NCBI RefSeq assembly: GCF_026241515.1
Contig: NZ_JAPHPW010000019.1
Span: 26,107-90,106, forward strand
From: Vibrio sp. 14G-20
GTDB taxonomy: Bacteria; Pseudomonadota; Gammaproteobacteria; Enterobacterales; Vibrionaceae
DNA length: 64,000 bases
Reading direction: 5' to 3'
Shown: one piece after another, positions 1-8,773 of the stretch
Numbering within the stretch: the first letter of the stretch is position 1
How the letters are laid out: the number at the start of each line of letters is the position of its first letter
Position numbers and translations under genes: made by a program
Notes under the pieces: model-generated
Database searches by the model: none
Told to the model about the DNA's origin: nothing
What the model saw: the letters and a program-made list of their open reading frames with translations, nothing else

Positions 1-1037
1 ACAACTACGCGACGTTTAGCTTGCTCTTCGAACAGCTCACGTGGAAGTTGGTCAGCAGCTTCAGTGTTGCCACCGAAACGTTGAGCAGCTTGTTGACGTA
101 GAACACCGATTTCTTGATCAATAAGAGCAGAAGGTACGTCGATGTTGTTTTCGTTAACTAGACCGTCGATTGCTTGCTCTTTGATGCGGTTCTTAACAGC
201 TTGCTTAAGCTCACGCTCCATGTTCTTACGAACTTCAGCTTTAAGACCTTCAACGCCGTCAGCAGCACCGAACTTAGAAACGAATTCTTCGTTTAGTTCT
301 GGAAGCTCACGAGCTTCAACTTTGTTCAGCTTGATAGAGAACTTAGCTGCTTTACCTTTTAGGTTTTCAGCGTGGTAATCTTCTGGGAAGTTTACTTCGA
401 TTTCGAATTCCATACCTGCTGTTTTACCAACGATACCGTCTTCGAAGCCAGGGATCATGCGACCAGCGCCCATCTCTAGTGGGAAGTTCTCAGCTTTGCC
501 GCCTTCAAACTCTTCACCGTCGATAGAACCAACGAAGTCGATAGTTGCACGAGAACCAGCGTCAGCAGCAGCTTCAACTTCAGTCCAAGTTGCTTGTTGC
601 TTACGTAGAGTTTCGATCATCTCTTCAACGTCAGCTTCTTTAACTTCTACTGCTGGTTTCTCAACAGTGATGTTTTGTAGACCTTTCAGCTCAACTTCTG
701 GGTAAACTTCAAAAGTTGCGTTGAATACTAGGTCAGCGCCTTCGTTGTTTTCAACTGGTGCGAAAGTTGGTGCGCCAGCTGGGTTGATTTTCTCTTTAAC
801 GATCGCTTCGATGAAGTGACGTTGCATTACTTCGCCCATCACGTCTTGACGTACTGCTTTGCCGTACATTTTAGCAACCATCTTCATTGGCACTTTGCCT
901 TTACGGAAACCATCGAAACGACGGTTTTTCGCGATGTTGCGTAGTTCAGCTGTAACTGCATCTTCGATGTTAGCAGCAGGAACAGTAATATTAAGACGGC
1001 GCTCTAGGCCTTCTAGCGTTTCAACAGTAACTTGCAT
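1..1037 (-). CDS. tig: Trigger factor (ribosome-associated chaperone), C-terminus cut by window edge
   Basis: The minus-strand reading frame starts with ATG at 1037 and runs open to the left edge, so about 345 codons of a protein normally near 430 residues are present. The N-terminus reads MQVTVETLEGLERRLNITV, typical of trigger factor; a FRKGKVP-type ribosome-docking loop is encoded near 889-910. The family binds ribosomal protein L23 at the exit tunnel, folds nascent chains and carries an FKBP-like prolyl isomerase domain. GAGGT lies about 8 nt before the ATG. The gene is divergent from dctB, separated by about 640 bp. The C-terminal substrate-binding arm lies partly outside the window. Identification is firm; the stop codon cannot be seen. 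Confidence 0.95.
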   Translation of the reverse strand, partial: MQVTVETLEGLERRLNITVPAANIEDAVTAELRNIAKNRRFDGFRKGKVPMKMVAKMYGKAVRQDVMGEVMQRHFIEAIVKEKINPAGAPTFAPVENNEGADLVFNATFEVYPEVELKGLQNITVEKPAVEVKEADVEEMIETLRKQQATWTEVEAAADAGSRATIDFVGSIDGEEFEGGKAENFPLEMGAGRMIPGFEDGIVGKTAGMEFEIEVNFPEDYHAENLKGKAAKFSIKLNKVEARELPELNEEFVSKFGAADGVEGLKAEVRKNMERELKQAVKNRIKEQAIDGLVNENNIDVPSALIDQEIGVLRQQAAQRFGGNTEAADQLPRELFEEQAKRRVV

Positions 1038-1677
1038 TATATAAACCTCAAAACTGGCTCAGTAATCTGAGCATATGAGCCGTAACTTAGCTTTAATTCA
1101 AAAGCCGACGTTGTTGGCTGCATCCTTGTGTAGTGCTCTATCCGAACACCTAATTTAAAATCGAGCATTGATGTCTGAATTGATTATTCAACCAAACAAC
1201 AGACTAATCAGCGATATCTTCGTTCTTCACACGTCGATTAAAACGTAATAAAGCTTGTTTTCAGAAACAAGAAAGGTATCTCCGATTAGCCTCAGGACAG
1301 AAATTTTAGACGCGACATTCTAGCGATCTGTTTAATCTCTGTCGAGCCGTTCACCTCTGCATGATGATGAATGCTCTAAATTCGTCCAACTAAGTGATAC
1401 AAAAACGATCAAATCATCACTTAGCACAACAGAAATGGGGACAATAGCGACTTTTTCAAGGGAATCGAGGGCTTTTTTTGCTAAAAACCTTAAAAAGAGA
1501 TCTTGCTCTTGTTTTACCCCTCAGAGTCGATAACTTTTTCAACAATCCTCGTTACAAACCCTTAACCTACACCCATCTGTTCACTCTCCGCTTTCAGCAA
1601 AAACTACCGCTATTTGCTACCATAAACGAGAGAAGACAGGCTTGATTGTTTACCAAAGAAATTAGCGGAGAGCCTTC
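1038..1677. other. Intergenic region between divergent tig and dctB
   Basis: About 640 bp without a credible gene. It must hold the promoters of tig (leftward) and dctB (rightward). Two dyads are visible: a 7-bp-arm hairpin at 1254-1271 (CTTGTTT, loop TCAG, AAACAAG) and a 9-bp-arm inverted repeat at 1390-1424 (CTAAGTGAT and ATCACTTAG, 17-nt spacer). A TTGAAT element facing tig has only a poor matching -10, so no promoter is called. No tRNA-like fold was found. Confidence 0.6.
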
Positions 1678-3510
1678 ATGTTTCAAGCTTTTAGAATCCC
1701 AAGCCTATTAATGGTCATATACACTTTACTAATGGTGTTTGGCGGTCATTGGGTATGGAACACAAGCCATGAAAGTTTGTTAAATGATCATCAATCTAAG
1801 CTGGACCGCTTTTCTGTTCACATTTCAAGTCAATTGGACAAGTTCGCGCACATTCCAGAACTGCTTTCAAAAGACAAAGAGCTGGTCGATGCCCTACACT
1901 CACCAAGTAATTCCGCGCAAATCGAGCTGACTAATCGGTATCTAGAGCACGTAAACACAGTAATTCAAGCGTCCGACACTTACCTACTCGACAGTATCGG
2001 TACCACCATAGCTGCTAGTAACTGGAACCTGAAACACTCTTTCGTTGGACGTAACTTTGCTTTTCGTCCCTACTATCAACAAGCAATTCTCGGCAATGAA
2101 AACCAGTACTTTGCTTTAGGTTCTACCTCGGGAAAGCGAGGTTATTATTATTCTTACCCTGTCTCCTACGCGGCCGAAATCATTGGCGTGATTGTCGTAA
2201 AAATGGATTTATCACTGATTGAAGCAAGTTGGAAAGGAAAGCAGAGTTTTTTTGTTGCCGACGATAAAGACCAGATTGTTTTTATGTCGAGCAAGCCTGA
2301 ATGGTTGTTCAAAAGCCTTCAACCTTTAGATAAAGCGCAAAAAACTCGCATTCAAGAAAGCAGACAATACCTTGATACCAAGATCGAGAGCCTTCACTTT
2401 TCAGGAGACTTAGAAAGCGCCACCAGCAGCATTCAATCACCACACCAGCTCGTAAAAGAACGTTTTTTTACTTCATCACGCTTCCTCGATGACCCGAAAC
2501 TAACTGTCAGAGTATTTTCTCCAACACACATAGTTTGGTGGGATCTCATCGCTTACCTTGTGGTGCTGAGTTTAGTGTTTGCCATTATCTATCTCACGAT
2601 GCAACTCAACCATCACCGCCAACAAAGGCGTACGCAAATCGATAGGCTACAATCTGAAGCCAAACAAAAACTCGAGTTTCAAGTCCTCGAAAGAACCTCT
2701 GAGCTCCATATCGAGATCAAACAGCGTATCGAAACAGAACGGGTGCTCAGGCAAACACAAGATGAGCTTATCCAAGCCGCTAAACTAGCGGTATTGGGTC
2801 AAATGTCAGCGAGCATCAGTCACGAACTGAATAACCCACTCGCTGCGATTCGCAGTTATGCCGATAACGGCCGACTGTTTCTTGCAAAAGAAAAGACCGA
2901 GCGTGTTGATGACAACCTATCTCGAATTTCATCACTCACCGATCGTATGGCGAAAATTAGCCACCAGCTTCGCTCCTTCGCAAAAAAGTCCACGGCGGAA
3001 GAGCTACACACATTGCAGATATTGCCTGTTCTTCATTCCTCTAAAGAGCTGATGAAACCGCAATTGAAAACTGAGCGAGTCAAAGTAAATGAGCTCCCTG
3101 AAACCTTCAATGCTTGCGTGCTCGCCAATGCGATTCAACTGGAACAGGTAATCATTAACCTACTGACCAATGCAGTTCAAGCTATGGAAAATCAAGAAGA
3201 TAAACAATTGGCTATCCTGTTAGAGATTAGGGAATCAAATAATGAACAATCAAAAACTCTGTTGATTCACGTTGATGATAATGGCCCCGGCTTTATGTCA
3301 CCTTCGACGGGAGATTTTTTTGAACCCTTCCATACCACCAAAAAAAATGGTCTTGGACTCGGGCTATCGATTTCTCAACAAATAATCGGTGGAATTAACG
3401 GAAAACTGTTGACCGATAGCAGCCCACAAGGTGGCGCTCGTTTTAGTATCGAACTCCCAATTGTGCCTGATGAGCAACGTGCACGAACAGAACGCACGCA
3501 AGCAGATTAA
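1678..3510 (+). CDS. dctB: C4-dicarboxylate sensor histidine kinase DctB
   Basis: A 610-aa membrane sensor kinase. A transmembrane helix at about residues 7-28 is followed by a roughly 260-residue periplasmic sensor region of the DctB double-PAS type and a second helix near 287-307. A cytoplasmic coiled-coil follows, then a HisKA dimerisation domain whose phospho-acceptor His382 sits in ISHELNNPLAAIRSYA. The ATPase domain carries the N box NLLTNAVQAM, the G1 box DNGPGF and the G2 box GLGLGLSI. In this family the periplasmic domain binds succinate, fumarate or malate and controls phosphorylation of DctD. dctD follows 79 bp downstream on the same strand and the DctPQM transporter lies just beyond, which supports a dicarboxylate role. 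The cognate partner is inferred from adjacency. Confidence 0.93.
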   Translation: MFQAFRIPSLLMVIYTLLMVFGGHWVWNTSHESLLNDHQSKLDRFSVHISSQLDKFAHIPELLSKDKELVDALHSPSNSAQIELTNRYLEHVNTVIQASDTYLLDSIGTTIAASNWNLKHSFVGRNFAFRPYYQQAILGNENQYFALGSTSGKRGYYYSYPVSYAAEIIGVIVVKMDLSLIEASWKGKQSFFVADDKDQIVFMSSKPEWLFKSLQPLDKAQKTRIQESRQYLDTKIESLHFSGDLESATSSIQSPHQLVKERFFTSSRFLDDPKLTVRVFSPTHIVWWDLIAYLVVLSLVFAIIYLTMQLNHHRQQRRTQIDRLQSEAKQKLEFQVLERTSELHIEIKQRIETERVLRQTQDELIQAAKLAVLGQMSASISHELNNPLAAIRSYADNGRLFLAKEKTERVDDNLSRISSLTDRMAKISHQLRSFAKKSTAEELHTLQILPVLHSSKELMKPQLKTERVKVNELPETFNACVLANAIQLEQVIINLLTNAVQAMENQEDKQLAILLEIRESNNEQSKTLLIHVDDNGPGFMSPSTGDFFEPFHTTKKNGLGLGLSISQQIIGGINGKLLTDSSPQGGARFSIELPIVPDEQRARTERTQAD

Positions 3511-3589
3511 GGCTAACTCATTAAATTAGCTAACTTCACAAGCAAGCAAACTCAACGATAATTAGAACAAAAGAGTAAAGGAATAAACT

Positions 3590-4939
3590 ATGTGTCACGT
3601 CTATTTCATTGATGATGAATCCGATCTAAGAATGGCCATTGAGCAAAGCTTTGAACTTGCCGAGATTGACGCCGAATTCTTTCCCGATGCAGAATCTGCG
3701 CTGATCGCCATCCAGAAAAATGGTCTTCCCCACGTGATCATTACCGATATCTGTTTGCCGGGTATCTCTGGGCATGACCTACTCAGCACGGTCATGCATA
3801 AAGACAAAGAAATCCCGGTCATCATAATCACTGGTCATGGTGATATCTCAATGGCCGTTCAAGCTATCCATAACGGTGCCTATGATTTCATTGAAAAGCC
3901 CTTTGCGAATGAACGCTTAATTGAGACGACCAAACGCGCCATCGAAAAACGCCAGTTAACTCTCGAAAACCAAGAACTGAAGCGCTCGTTGAAGGCGAGT
4001 AAGGCACTAGGACCGAGAATCATTGGTGACACACAATCTATGACAGAGCTACGTTCTATCATCACCCATGTTGCCGACACCAATGCCGACATCTTGTTAT
4101 TTGGTGAAACAGGCACAGGTAAAGAGTTGGTTGCACGTTCTCTGCATGAACAAAGCAGTCGTCGAGAGCAAAACTTTGTCGCCGTCAATTGCGGTGCGGT
4201 TCCAGAGAACCTGATTGAAAGCGAACTCTATGGACATGAAAAAGGCGCGTTTACTGGCGCAGAAAGTAAACGTGTCGGTAAATTTGAATTTGCTCAAGGC
4301 GGAACCCTATTCTTAGATGAAATTGAATCCATGCCGATGCAGGCACAAATTCGCCTACTGCGTGTATTACAGGAACGCGTGATTGAGAGAGTTGGATCCA
4401 ATAGCTTGGTGCCTCTCGATATTCGAGTGATTGCCGCCACCAAAATCGATCTAAAGAAAGCGGCTGAAGAAGGGACTTTTCGACAAGACCTCTATTACCG
4501 ACTCAATGTCGTGACCTTAGATTTACCGCCACTAAGAAGTCGCCAAGAAGACATCCCTGCACTGTTTCACCACTTCTTGCTTGTTGCTGCGGCTCGCTAT
4601 GGGAAAACAGCCCCTGCGCTTCCACAAAAGCAGCTACATGAGCTTCTAGCCCATGATTGGCCGGGAAATGTGCGTGAATTACGTAATACTGCAGAACGTT
4701 TTGTGCTTTTAGGTAAGCTTTCTCACTTATCAGACAGCACCGTTGAAACGGCTCAAGAGCTGTCCTTAGCTGAACTGGTGTCTGACTTCGAAAAAAATAC
4801 GCTGAAGCAAGCACTTATTGAATGTAATGGCAGCATAAAAGAGACCATGGAGAGGCTGCAATTACCAAGGAAAACCCTCTACGATAAGATGCAAAAACAC
4901 CAGCTAACGAAAGAGTCTTATAAGGTAGAACCAAACTAA
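3590..4939 (+). CDS. dctD: Sigma54-dependent response regulator DctD (NtrC family)
   Basis: A 449-aa regulator with three domains. The receiver (about 1-120) has phospho-acceptor Asp53 in ITDICLPG and the conserved Lys in FIEKPF. The AAA+ domain (about 145-380) has Walker A GETGTGKE from residue 172 and the sigma54-contact loop GAFTGA at 219-224. A Fis-type helix-turn-helix lies at the C-terminus (about 410-440). Proteins of this type bind upstream sites and hydrolyse ATP to open sigma54 polymerase at -24/-12 promoters. The near-consensus sigma54 promoter in front of dctP (8486-8501) is the obvious target. SD-like AAAGGA lies before the ATG at 3590. The ATP-binding and sigma54 motifs appear intact. 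Confidence 0.95.
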   Translation: MCHVYFIDDESDLRMAIEQSFELAEIDAEFFPDAESALIAIQKNGLPHVIITDICLPGISGHDLLSTVMHKDKEIPVIIITGHGDISMAVQAIHNGAYDFIEKPFANERLIETTKRAIEKRQLTLENQELKRSLKASKALGPRIIGDTQSMTELRSIITHVADTNADILLFGETGTGKELVARSLHEQSSRREQNFVAVNCGAVPENLIESELYGHEKGAFTGAESKRVGKFEFAQGGTLFLDEIESMPMQAQIRLLRVLQERVIERVGSNSLVPLDIRVIAATKIDLKKAAEEGTFRQDLYYRLNVVTLDLPPLRSRQEDIPALFHHFLLVAAARYGKTAPALPQKQLHELLAHDWPGNVRELRNTAERFVLLGKLSHLSDSTVETAQELSLAELVSDFEKNTLKQALIECNGSIKETMERLQLPRKTLYDKMQKHQLTKESYKVEPN

Positions 4940-5017
4940 ATTAGATTTGCGAGCAAGATCACCTATACTTATTTCAATAACAGGATGTTATGCAATAAAT
5001 ATAATAAGGAAGTGGTT

Positions 5018-5191
5018 ATGGGTGAGAAAACGAGAGTACCATCGATTACTGATACTTTTGAGATAGATGGCATTTACTATACCGATCATCACGTCGATTT
5101 AAATACGCCAGAATTAGAAGCAAAACGCGCTTTGTATGAGCAGATAAACCCTCAGTCAAATCGTGGCAGAAATATAGATGAGGAGGTCTAA
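5018..5191 (+). CDS. Small acidic protein of 57 aa downstream of dctD, function unknown
   Basis: ATG at 5018 has AAGGA 7 nt upstream and opens a 57-codon frame ending at TAA 5189-5191. An in-frame ATG at 4985 has no ribosome site and is less likely. The protein is hydrophilic with no signal peptide or membrane helix; it starts MGEKTRVPSITD, has a central DGIYYTDHH stretch and ends NIDEEV. I do not recognise a family. It lies 78 bp after dctD on the same strand and is closed by a strong terminator whose loop contains its own stop codon, so it may be the last cistron of dctBD or have its own promoter. The good ribosome site and exact fit to the terminator favour a real gene. Confidence 0.6.
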   Translation: MGEKTRVPSITDTFEIDGIYYTDHHVDLNTPELEAKRALYEQINPQSNRGRNIDEEV

Positions 5192-5209
5192 CGACCTCCT
5201 CATTTTTTA
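5178..5209 (+). terminator. Rho-independent terminator after the 57-aa ORF
   Basis: Perfect 11-bp stem (5178-5188 with 5193-5203), four-base loop TAAC and a following T run. The loop contains the TAA stop codon of the preceding ORF, and the last codons of that ORF form the left arm. It separates the dctBD unit from the convergent dctM. Confidence 0.9.
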
Positions 5210-5245
5210 TGGATTAAATTCCATGTTAGTGAATGGATCAAATAG

Positions 5246-6607
5246 CTACTTGGTTATAATTTCCGGCCCCATCAAGGTGGTTGGTAACCATGTAGAAACC
5301 CAAGGCACGTAGGTTACGATAATCAAGAACAAGAACATCACGCCTACCCAAGGCAGTGCCGCTTTGACCACGTTCATCATCGACATCTTCGCAACCCCTG
5401 CAGTCACAAACAAATTGAGCCCAACTGGCGGGGTTATCATCCCTATCTCCATGTTCACCACCATCATGATACCAAGGTGAATTGGGTCGATACCGAGTGC
5501 AATAGCGATTGGGAATACCAACGGCGCAACAATTATCAGCAAGCCTGATGGCTCCATGAACTGCCCACCAATCAAGAGTAGTACGTTCACTACAATCAAG
5601 AAGGTAATCGGACCTAAGCCTGCAGAAAGCATAGACTCAGTGATCATTTGAGGGATACGTTCTTCCGTCAGTACATGCTTAAGAATCAGAGCGTTGGCAA
5701 TGATAAACAGCAACATGATCGTCAGCTTGCCTGCATCGTAAAGCGTATCTTTGGTGTCTTTATGGAAGAAGGTTTGGAACACCTTAACCAGCGCTGGTTT
5801 TGTGTTGTTCTTATCCGCAAACGGCCCCATATCTTTATAGATAAAGTTGGCAATAAAGAACGCGTAAACCGCTGCAACAGCCGCTGCTTCGGTCGGAGTA
5901 AAGATACCGCCGTAGATACCGCCCAGAATGATGACAATCAGTAACAAGCCCCAGCTTGCATCTTTCGCGGCTGCGAACATCTCGCCCCAACCAACAAATG
6001 GCTGTGCAGGAATCTTCTTAATACGCGCCGCAATATAGATAGCAATCATCAACATCACGCCCGCCAACAGGCCTGGAATAACGCCACCTAAGAACATACG
6101 ACCAACAGATACATCGGTCGCCGCTGCGTATACCACCATCACAATTGAAGGCGGAATCAAGATGCCCAGAGTACCTGCGTTACAGATAACCCCTGCTGCG
6201 AACTCTTTTGAGTAGCCGTTTTTGATCATGCCGGCGATAACAATACTACCGATTGCCACTACCGTCGCCGGAGACGAACCAGACAGCGCTGCGAACATCA
6301 TACATGCCACTACCGATGCCATCGCCAGACCGCCACGGAACCAACCCACCATCGCGATTGCAAAACGGATAATACGTTTCGCCACACCACCTGTAGACAT
6401 GAAGCTAGAGGCCAAGATAAAGAAAGGTATCGCTAAGAGTGTGTAGTGGCCTGCAAAAGCATTAAACAGCGTTTGTGCGACTGAAGCTAATGACGCATCT
6501 GAGTGCATCAATAAGAATATTACACTCGATAAACCTAGAGAAATCGCAATTGGTACACCGACCAACATGAAAGCAATTACCATTAAAAATAGAAATAACA
6601 TTGCCAT
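5246..6607 (-). CDS. dctM: TRAP transporter large permease DctM
   Basis: A 453-aa, highly hydrophobic inner-membrane protein with about 12 predicted segments, matching the DctM family in length and in motifs such as GGVIPGLLAG, TPTEAAAVAAVYA and TPPVGLNLFV. It is the ion-coupled transport subunit for C4-dicarboxylates delivered by DctP and works in complex with DctQ. The ATG at 6607 follows the dctQ stop by 2 bp, so translation is probably coupled. It is the last gene of the dctPQM operon, converging on the plus-strand unit that ends at 5209. No strong T-tailed hairpin for the minus strand was found directly after its stop. Confidence 0.95.
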   Translation of the reverse strand: MAMLFLFLMVIAFMLVGVPIAISLGLSSVIFLLMHSDASLASVAQTLFNAFAGHYTLLAIPFFILASSFMSTGGVAKRIIRFAIAMVGWFRGGLAMASVVACMMFAALSGSSPATVVAIGSIVIAGMIKNGYSKEFAAGVICNAGTLGILIPPSIVMVVYAAATDVSVGRMFLGGVIPGLLAGVMLMIAIYIAARIKKIPAQPFVGWGEMFAAAKDASWGLLLIVIILGGIYGGIFTPTEAAAVAAVYAFFIANFIYKDMGPFADKNNTKPALVKVFQTFFHKDTKDTLYDAGKLTIMLLFIIANALILKHVLTEERIPQMITESMLSAGLGPITFLIVVNVLLLIGGQFMEPSGLLIIVAPLVFPIAIALGIDPIHLGIMMVVNMEIGMITPPVGLNLFVTAGVAKMSMMNVVKAALPWVGVMFLFLIIVTYVPWVSTWLPTTLMGPEIITK

Positions 6608-6609
6608 GA

Positions 6610-7365
6610 TTAGTCTTCCTTACCGTTGGATTTTGTATCCGACTCACTCGCCTTGCTTGGCTTCGTCGAATCCAATACCGCTGTCGCGCCTTCATCAGAA
6701 CCCGCTAGCACGTCCGCTTTCAATGCATCCAGCTCTTCTTCGGCTTCGTGCCCAGCAATCATACGGTCGAGTTTGCCTGTTACTACTTGGTAAGCAACTT
6801 GAGCAAAACGGAACGTAAGCATTGCCATACCAATCGGCAGCGCCATGTAAGGGATAAAGCGTGGCAGTTTCTCGTATCGTTCGCCTTCATTCAGCCAATC
6901 AGCAAGAAACTGAAGCATCTCTGGCATTGGAATATCATCGGTCTCATACCATGCGCGATCGGTCGCGAATGGGTACCAATAGTTCCAAGAACCGATAAGC
7001 AGTAAGATTGAAAATGCTAGACAGCTGGTCACCGCGATTAACGCATACACTTTACGTAGCTTTTCAGGGGCAAGGTTGATGATGACATCAACACCAATGT
7101 GGAAGTGCTTTTTAACACCATAAGATGCGCCGACCAATACCATCCATGCAAACATGAATACCGTCAGTTCTAATGCCCATAAAATGTTGTCATTGAATGC
7201 GTATCGAAATACCACATTGGCAAAAGTAAGTAGCGTCATTGCGCCAAGGAAAAATGCGATTAATGACTCTTCAATCGCATCCGTAACTCTTCCGACTTTG
7301 GAAAAAAGAGAGGGGTCCAGTGCTGATTCGCTAGAATTTGGTTGTTCCATTTGAGGCTTTTCCAT
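6610..7365 (-). CDS. dctQ: TRAP transporter small permease DctQ
   Basis: A 251-aa membrane protein with four predicted helices of the DctQ type, including LFMAWMVLVGASYGV-like and GMAMLTFRFAQV segments, and a polar C-terminal tail of about 45 residues rich in Asp, Glu, Lys and Ser. It forms the membrane complex with DctM. The tail makes it longer than many DctQ proteins, which are usually 160-230 aa. ATG 7365 is used here; an in-frame ATG five codons on is an alternative. It lies between dctP (66 bp upstream, with a hairpin) and dctM (2 bp downstream). Confidence 0.92.
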   Translation of the reverse strand: MEKPQMEQPNSSESALDPSLFSKVGRVTDAIEESLIAFFLGAMTLLTFANVVFRYAFNDNILWALELTVFMFAWMVLVGASYGVKKHFHIGVDVIINLAPEKLRKVYALIAVTSCLAFSILLLIGSWNYWYPFATDRAWYETDDIPMPEMLQFLADWLNEGERYEKLPRFIPYMALPIGMAMLTFRFAQVAYQVVTGKLDRMIAGHEAEEELDALKADVLAGSDEGATAVLDSTKPSKASESDTKSNGKED

Positions 7366-7399
7366 AATTGACTCCGCTTATAATTGTTTTAATAAAGGG

Positions 7400-7430
7400 C
7401 AGCGGTAGGGAGCCGCCACCCTATAGCGGT
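7400..7430 (-). other. Intercistronic hairpin between dctP and dctQ
   Basis: The dctP-dctQ gap holds an imperfect GC-rich stem-loop (GCGGTAGGG at 7402-7410 pairing with CCCTATAGC at 7419-7427, with two mismatches). On the minus strand it is followed by CCCTTTATT, not a long T run. Such hairpins behind binding-protein genes often act as partial terminators or 3' stabilisers that keep the binding protein more abundant than the permeases. That role is inferred. Confidence 0.5.
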
Positions 7431-7431
7431 G

Positions 7432-8427
7432 TTATTGGTTTGAAGCTAATGCTGCATCGATAAGATCTGAACCGATGTCTTTTTCAAACTTCTTCCATAC
7501 TGGTTGAAGTGCCGTTACCCATGCTTGACGCTGTTCAGGCGTCAACGTACGAACCTCACCACCAGCTTCGATGATGTTGTTTTTGTTCGCTAGGTTAACT
7601 TTTGAAGATTCCGCGTTACGCGTCTCAGACACTTCTTGAACGATAGTGCCAAGCTGCGTGCGTACATCTTCAGGTAGGTCTTTCCAGAAGTCGTTTGAGG
7701 TTACAACTAGGTAATCCAAGATGCCGTGATTGGTTTCAGTCACGCCGTCTTGTACTTCAAAGAACTTCTTACCGTAGATGTTTGACCATGTGTTTTCTTG
7801 GCCATCGATAACCTTAGTTTGCAAGCCACCGTACACTTCTTTGAAAGACATCTTCTGTGGGTTAGCGCCTAGCTGTTCAAACTGAGCAACCAATACATCT
7901 GATGCTTGAACACGGAATTTCAAACCTTCCGCATCTTCAGGGTTGATAAGAGGTTTGTTCGCCGACATCTGTTTCATGCCATTGTGCCAAAACGCTAGGC
8001 CCTGTAGGCCACGACGCTTCATCGCATTCTTCAGTTTTTCACCGGATTCTGAGTTTTGGAAACGGTCAACAGCGTCTACATCTTCAAATAAGAACGGAAG
8101 GTCAAAAATGCGGTATTTCTTAGTGAACTTCTCAAATTTAGACAGCGAAGGTGCCGCCATTTGAACATCACCATTTAACAGGGCTTCCAGTACCTTATTA
8201 TCATCGTAAAGCGTCGAGTTAGGGAAAACTTGCATACAAGCTTTACCATTCATTTCAGTGTTTACTCGCTCTTCTAGTAGAGAAGCGGCAATGCCTTTCG
8301 GGTGCTTATCAGTATTGGTTACGTGACTGAATTTAATCACGATTTCACCAGGGTCACAGTTTGCAGCAGCATTAAAACTTGTGAGCGCCAGAGCAGATAC
8401 AGACAGCAGGGTAAGAGGCTTAAACAT
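7432..8427 (-). CDS. dctP: C4-dicarboxylate-binding periplasmic protein DctP
   Basis: A 331-aa TRAP solute-binding protein. The N-terminus is a typical Sec signal peptide with likely cleavage after Ala22 (FNAAA). The mature part has the DctP/TAXI-fold signatures: EGLKFRVQ with Arg172, the residue that salt-bridges the substrate carboxylate in this family, and KEVYGGLQTKVIDGQENTWSN. It captures dicarboxylates in the periplasm and hands them to DctQM. It is the first gene of dctPQM and has a -24/-12 promoter 60-75 bp upstream of its ATG. The substrate class is inferred from linked DctBD and overall similarity. Confidence 0.95.
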   Translation of the reverse strand: MFKPLTLLSVSALALTSFNAAANCDPGEIVIKFSHVTNTDKHPKGIAASLLEERVNTEMNGKACMQVFPNSTLYDDNKVLEALLNGDVQMAAPSLSKFEKFTKKYRIFDLPFLFEDVDAVDRFQNSESGEKLKNAMKRRGLQGLAFWHNGMKQMSANKPLINPEDAEGLKFRVQASDVLVAQFEQLGANPQKMSFKEVYGGLQTKVIDGQENTWSNIYGKKFFEVQDGVTETNHGILDYLVVTSNDFWKDLPEDVRTQLGTIVQEVSETRNAESSKVNLANKNNIIEAGGEVRTLTPEQRQAWVTALQPVWKKFEKDIGSDLIDAALASNQ

Positions 8428-8485
8428 TATTATTCTCCTTAGTAAACAAAGCAGCCCTTCAATGGGAACTGCGTGCTTTCACTAA

Positions 8486-8501
8486 GGCAATTAGCGCGCC
8501 A
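8486..8501 (-). promoter_or_regulatory. Sigma54 (-24/-12) promoter of dctPQM
   Basis: Read on the minus strand the site is TGGCGCGCTAATTGCC, against consensus TGGCACG-N4-TTGCW. Both invariant doublets, GG and GC, are present at the required spacing, with one mismatch in the -24 block and one at the last base. The start point would fall near 8475, giving a leader of about 48 nt before the dctP ATG at 8427. The adjacent sigma54 activator DctD makes this a strong call. Confidence 0.85.
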
Positions 8502-8773
8502 TATTGATACAAAACATTAACAAGCCTTTAACCACAAGGCTTCATCATAGTTGCCAACATGAGTCGCTAGCTCTTTGCAAAATTTAATGGGTGGAAAATG
8601 ACACATAGAATATTTATAAATGGGTGGGAGTTGACCAAAGCATCAGTGATAAATGAGGTCTGACCAAAAGCCCCTTTCACGATGATGCCTTGAAGTAATT
8701 TCAACCTATCCTGTAGAGTGCAGCACAACTTAGTCAGATTTACTGATCCACTACTTACCAAGAGTTGCTACCC
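8502..8773. other. Upstream region between dctP and the thioesterase gene
   Basis: About 270 bp upstream of the sigma54 promoter. This is where DctD upstream activating sites would be expected, and it also holds the promoter of the plus-strand thioesterase gene. I could not identify a convincing repeated DctD motif by eye. A 64-codon minus-strand frame here lacks a ribosome site and is not called. Confidence 0.4.

Noticed and set aside
1254..1271. Hairpin CTTGTTT/AAACAAG in the tig-dctB gap as a terminator
   Set aside because: It lacks a T run on the plus strand and only weakly resembles one on the minus strand; both flanking genes are divergent, so no terminator is expected.
8567..8761. 64-codon minus-strand frame upstream of dctP
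   Set aside because: No ribosome site and no recognisable domain; it occupies the expected DctD activation region.
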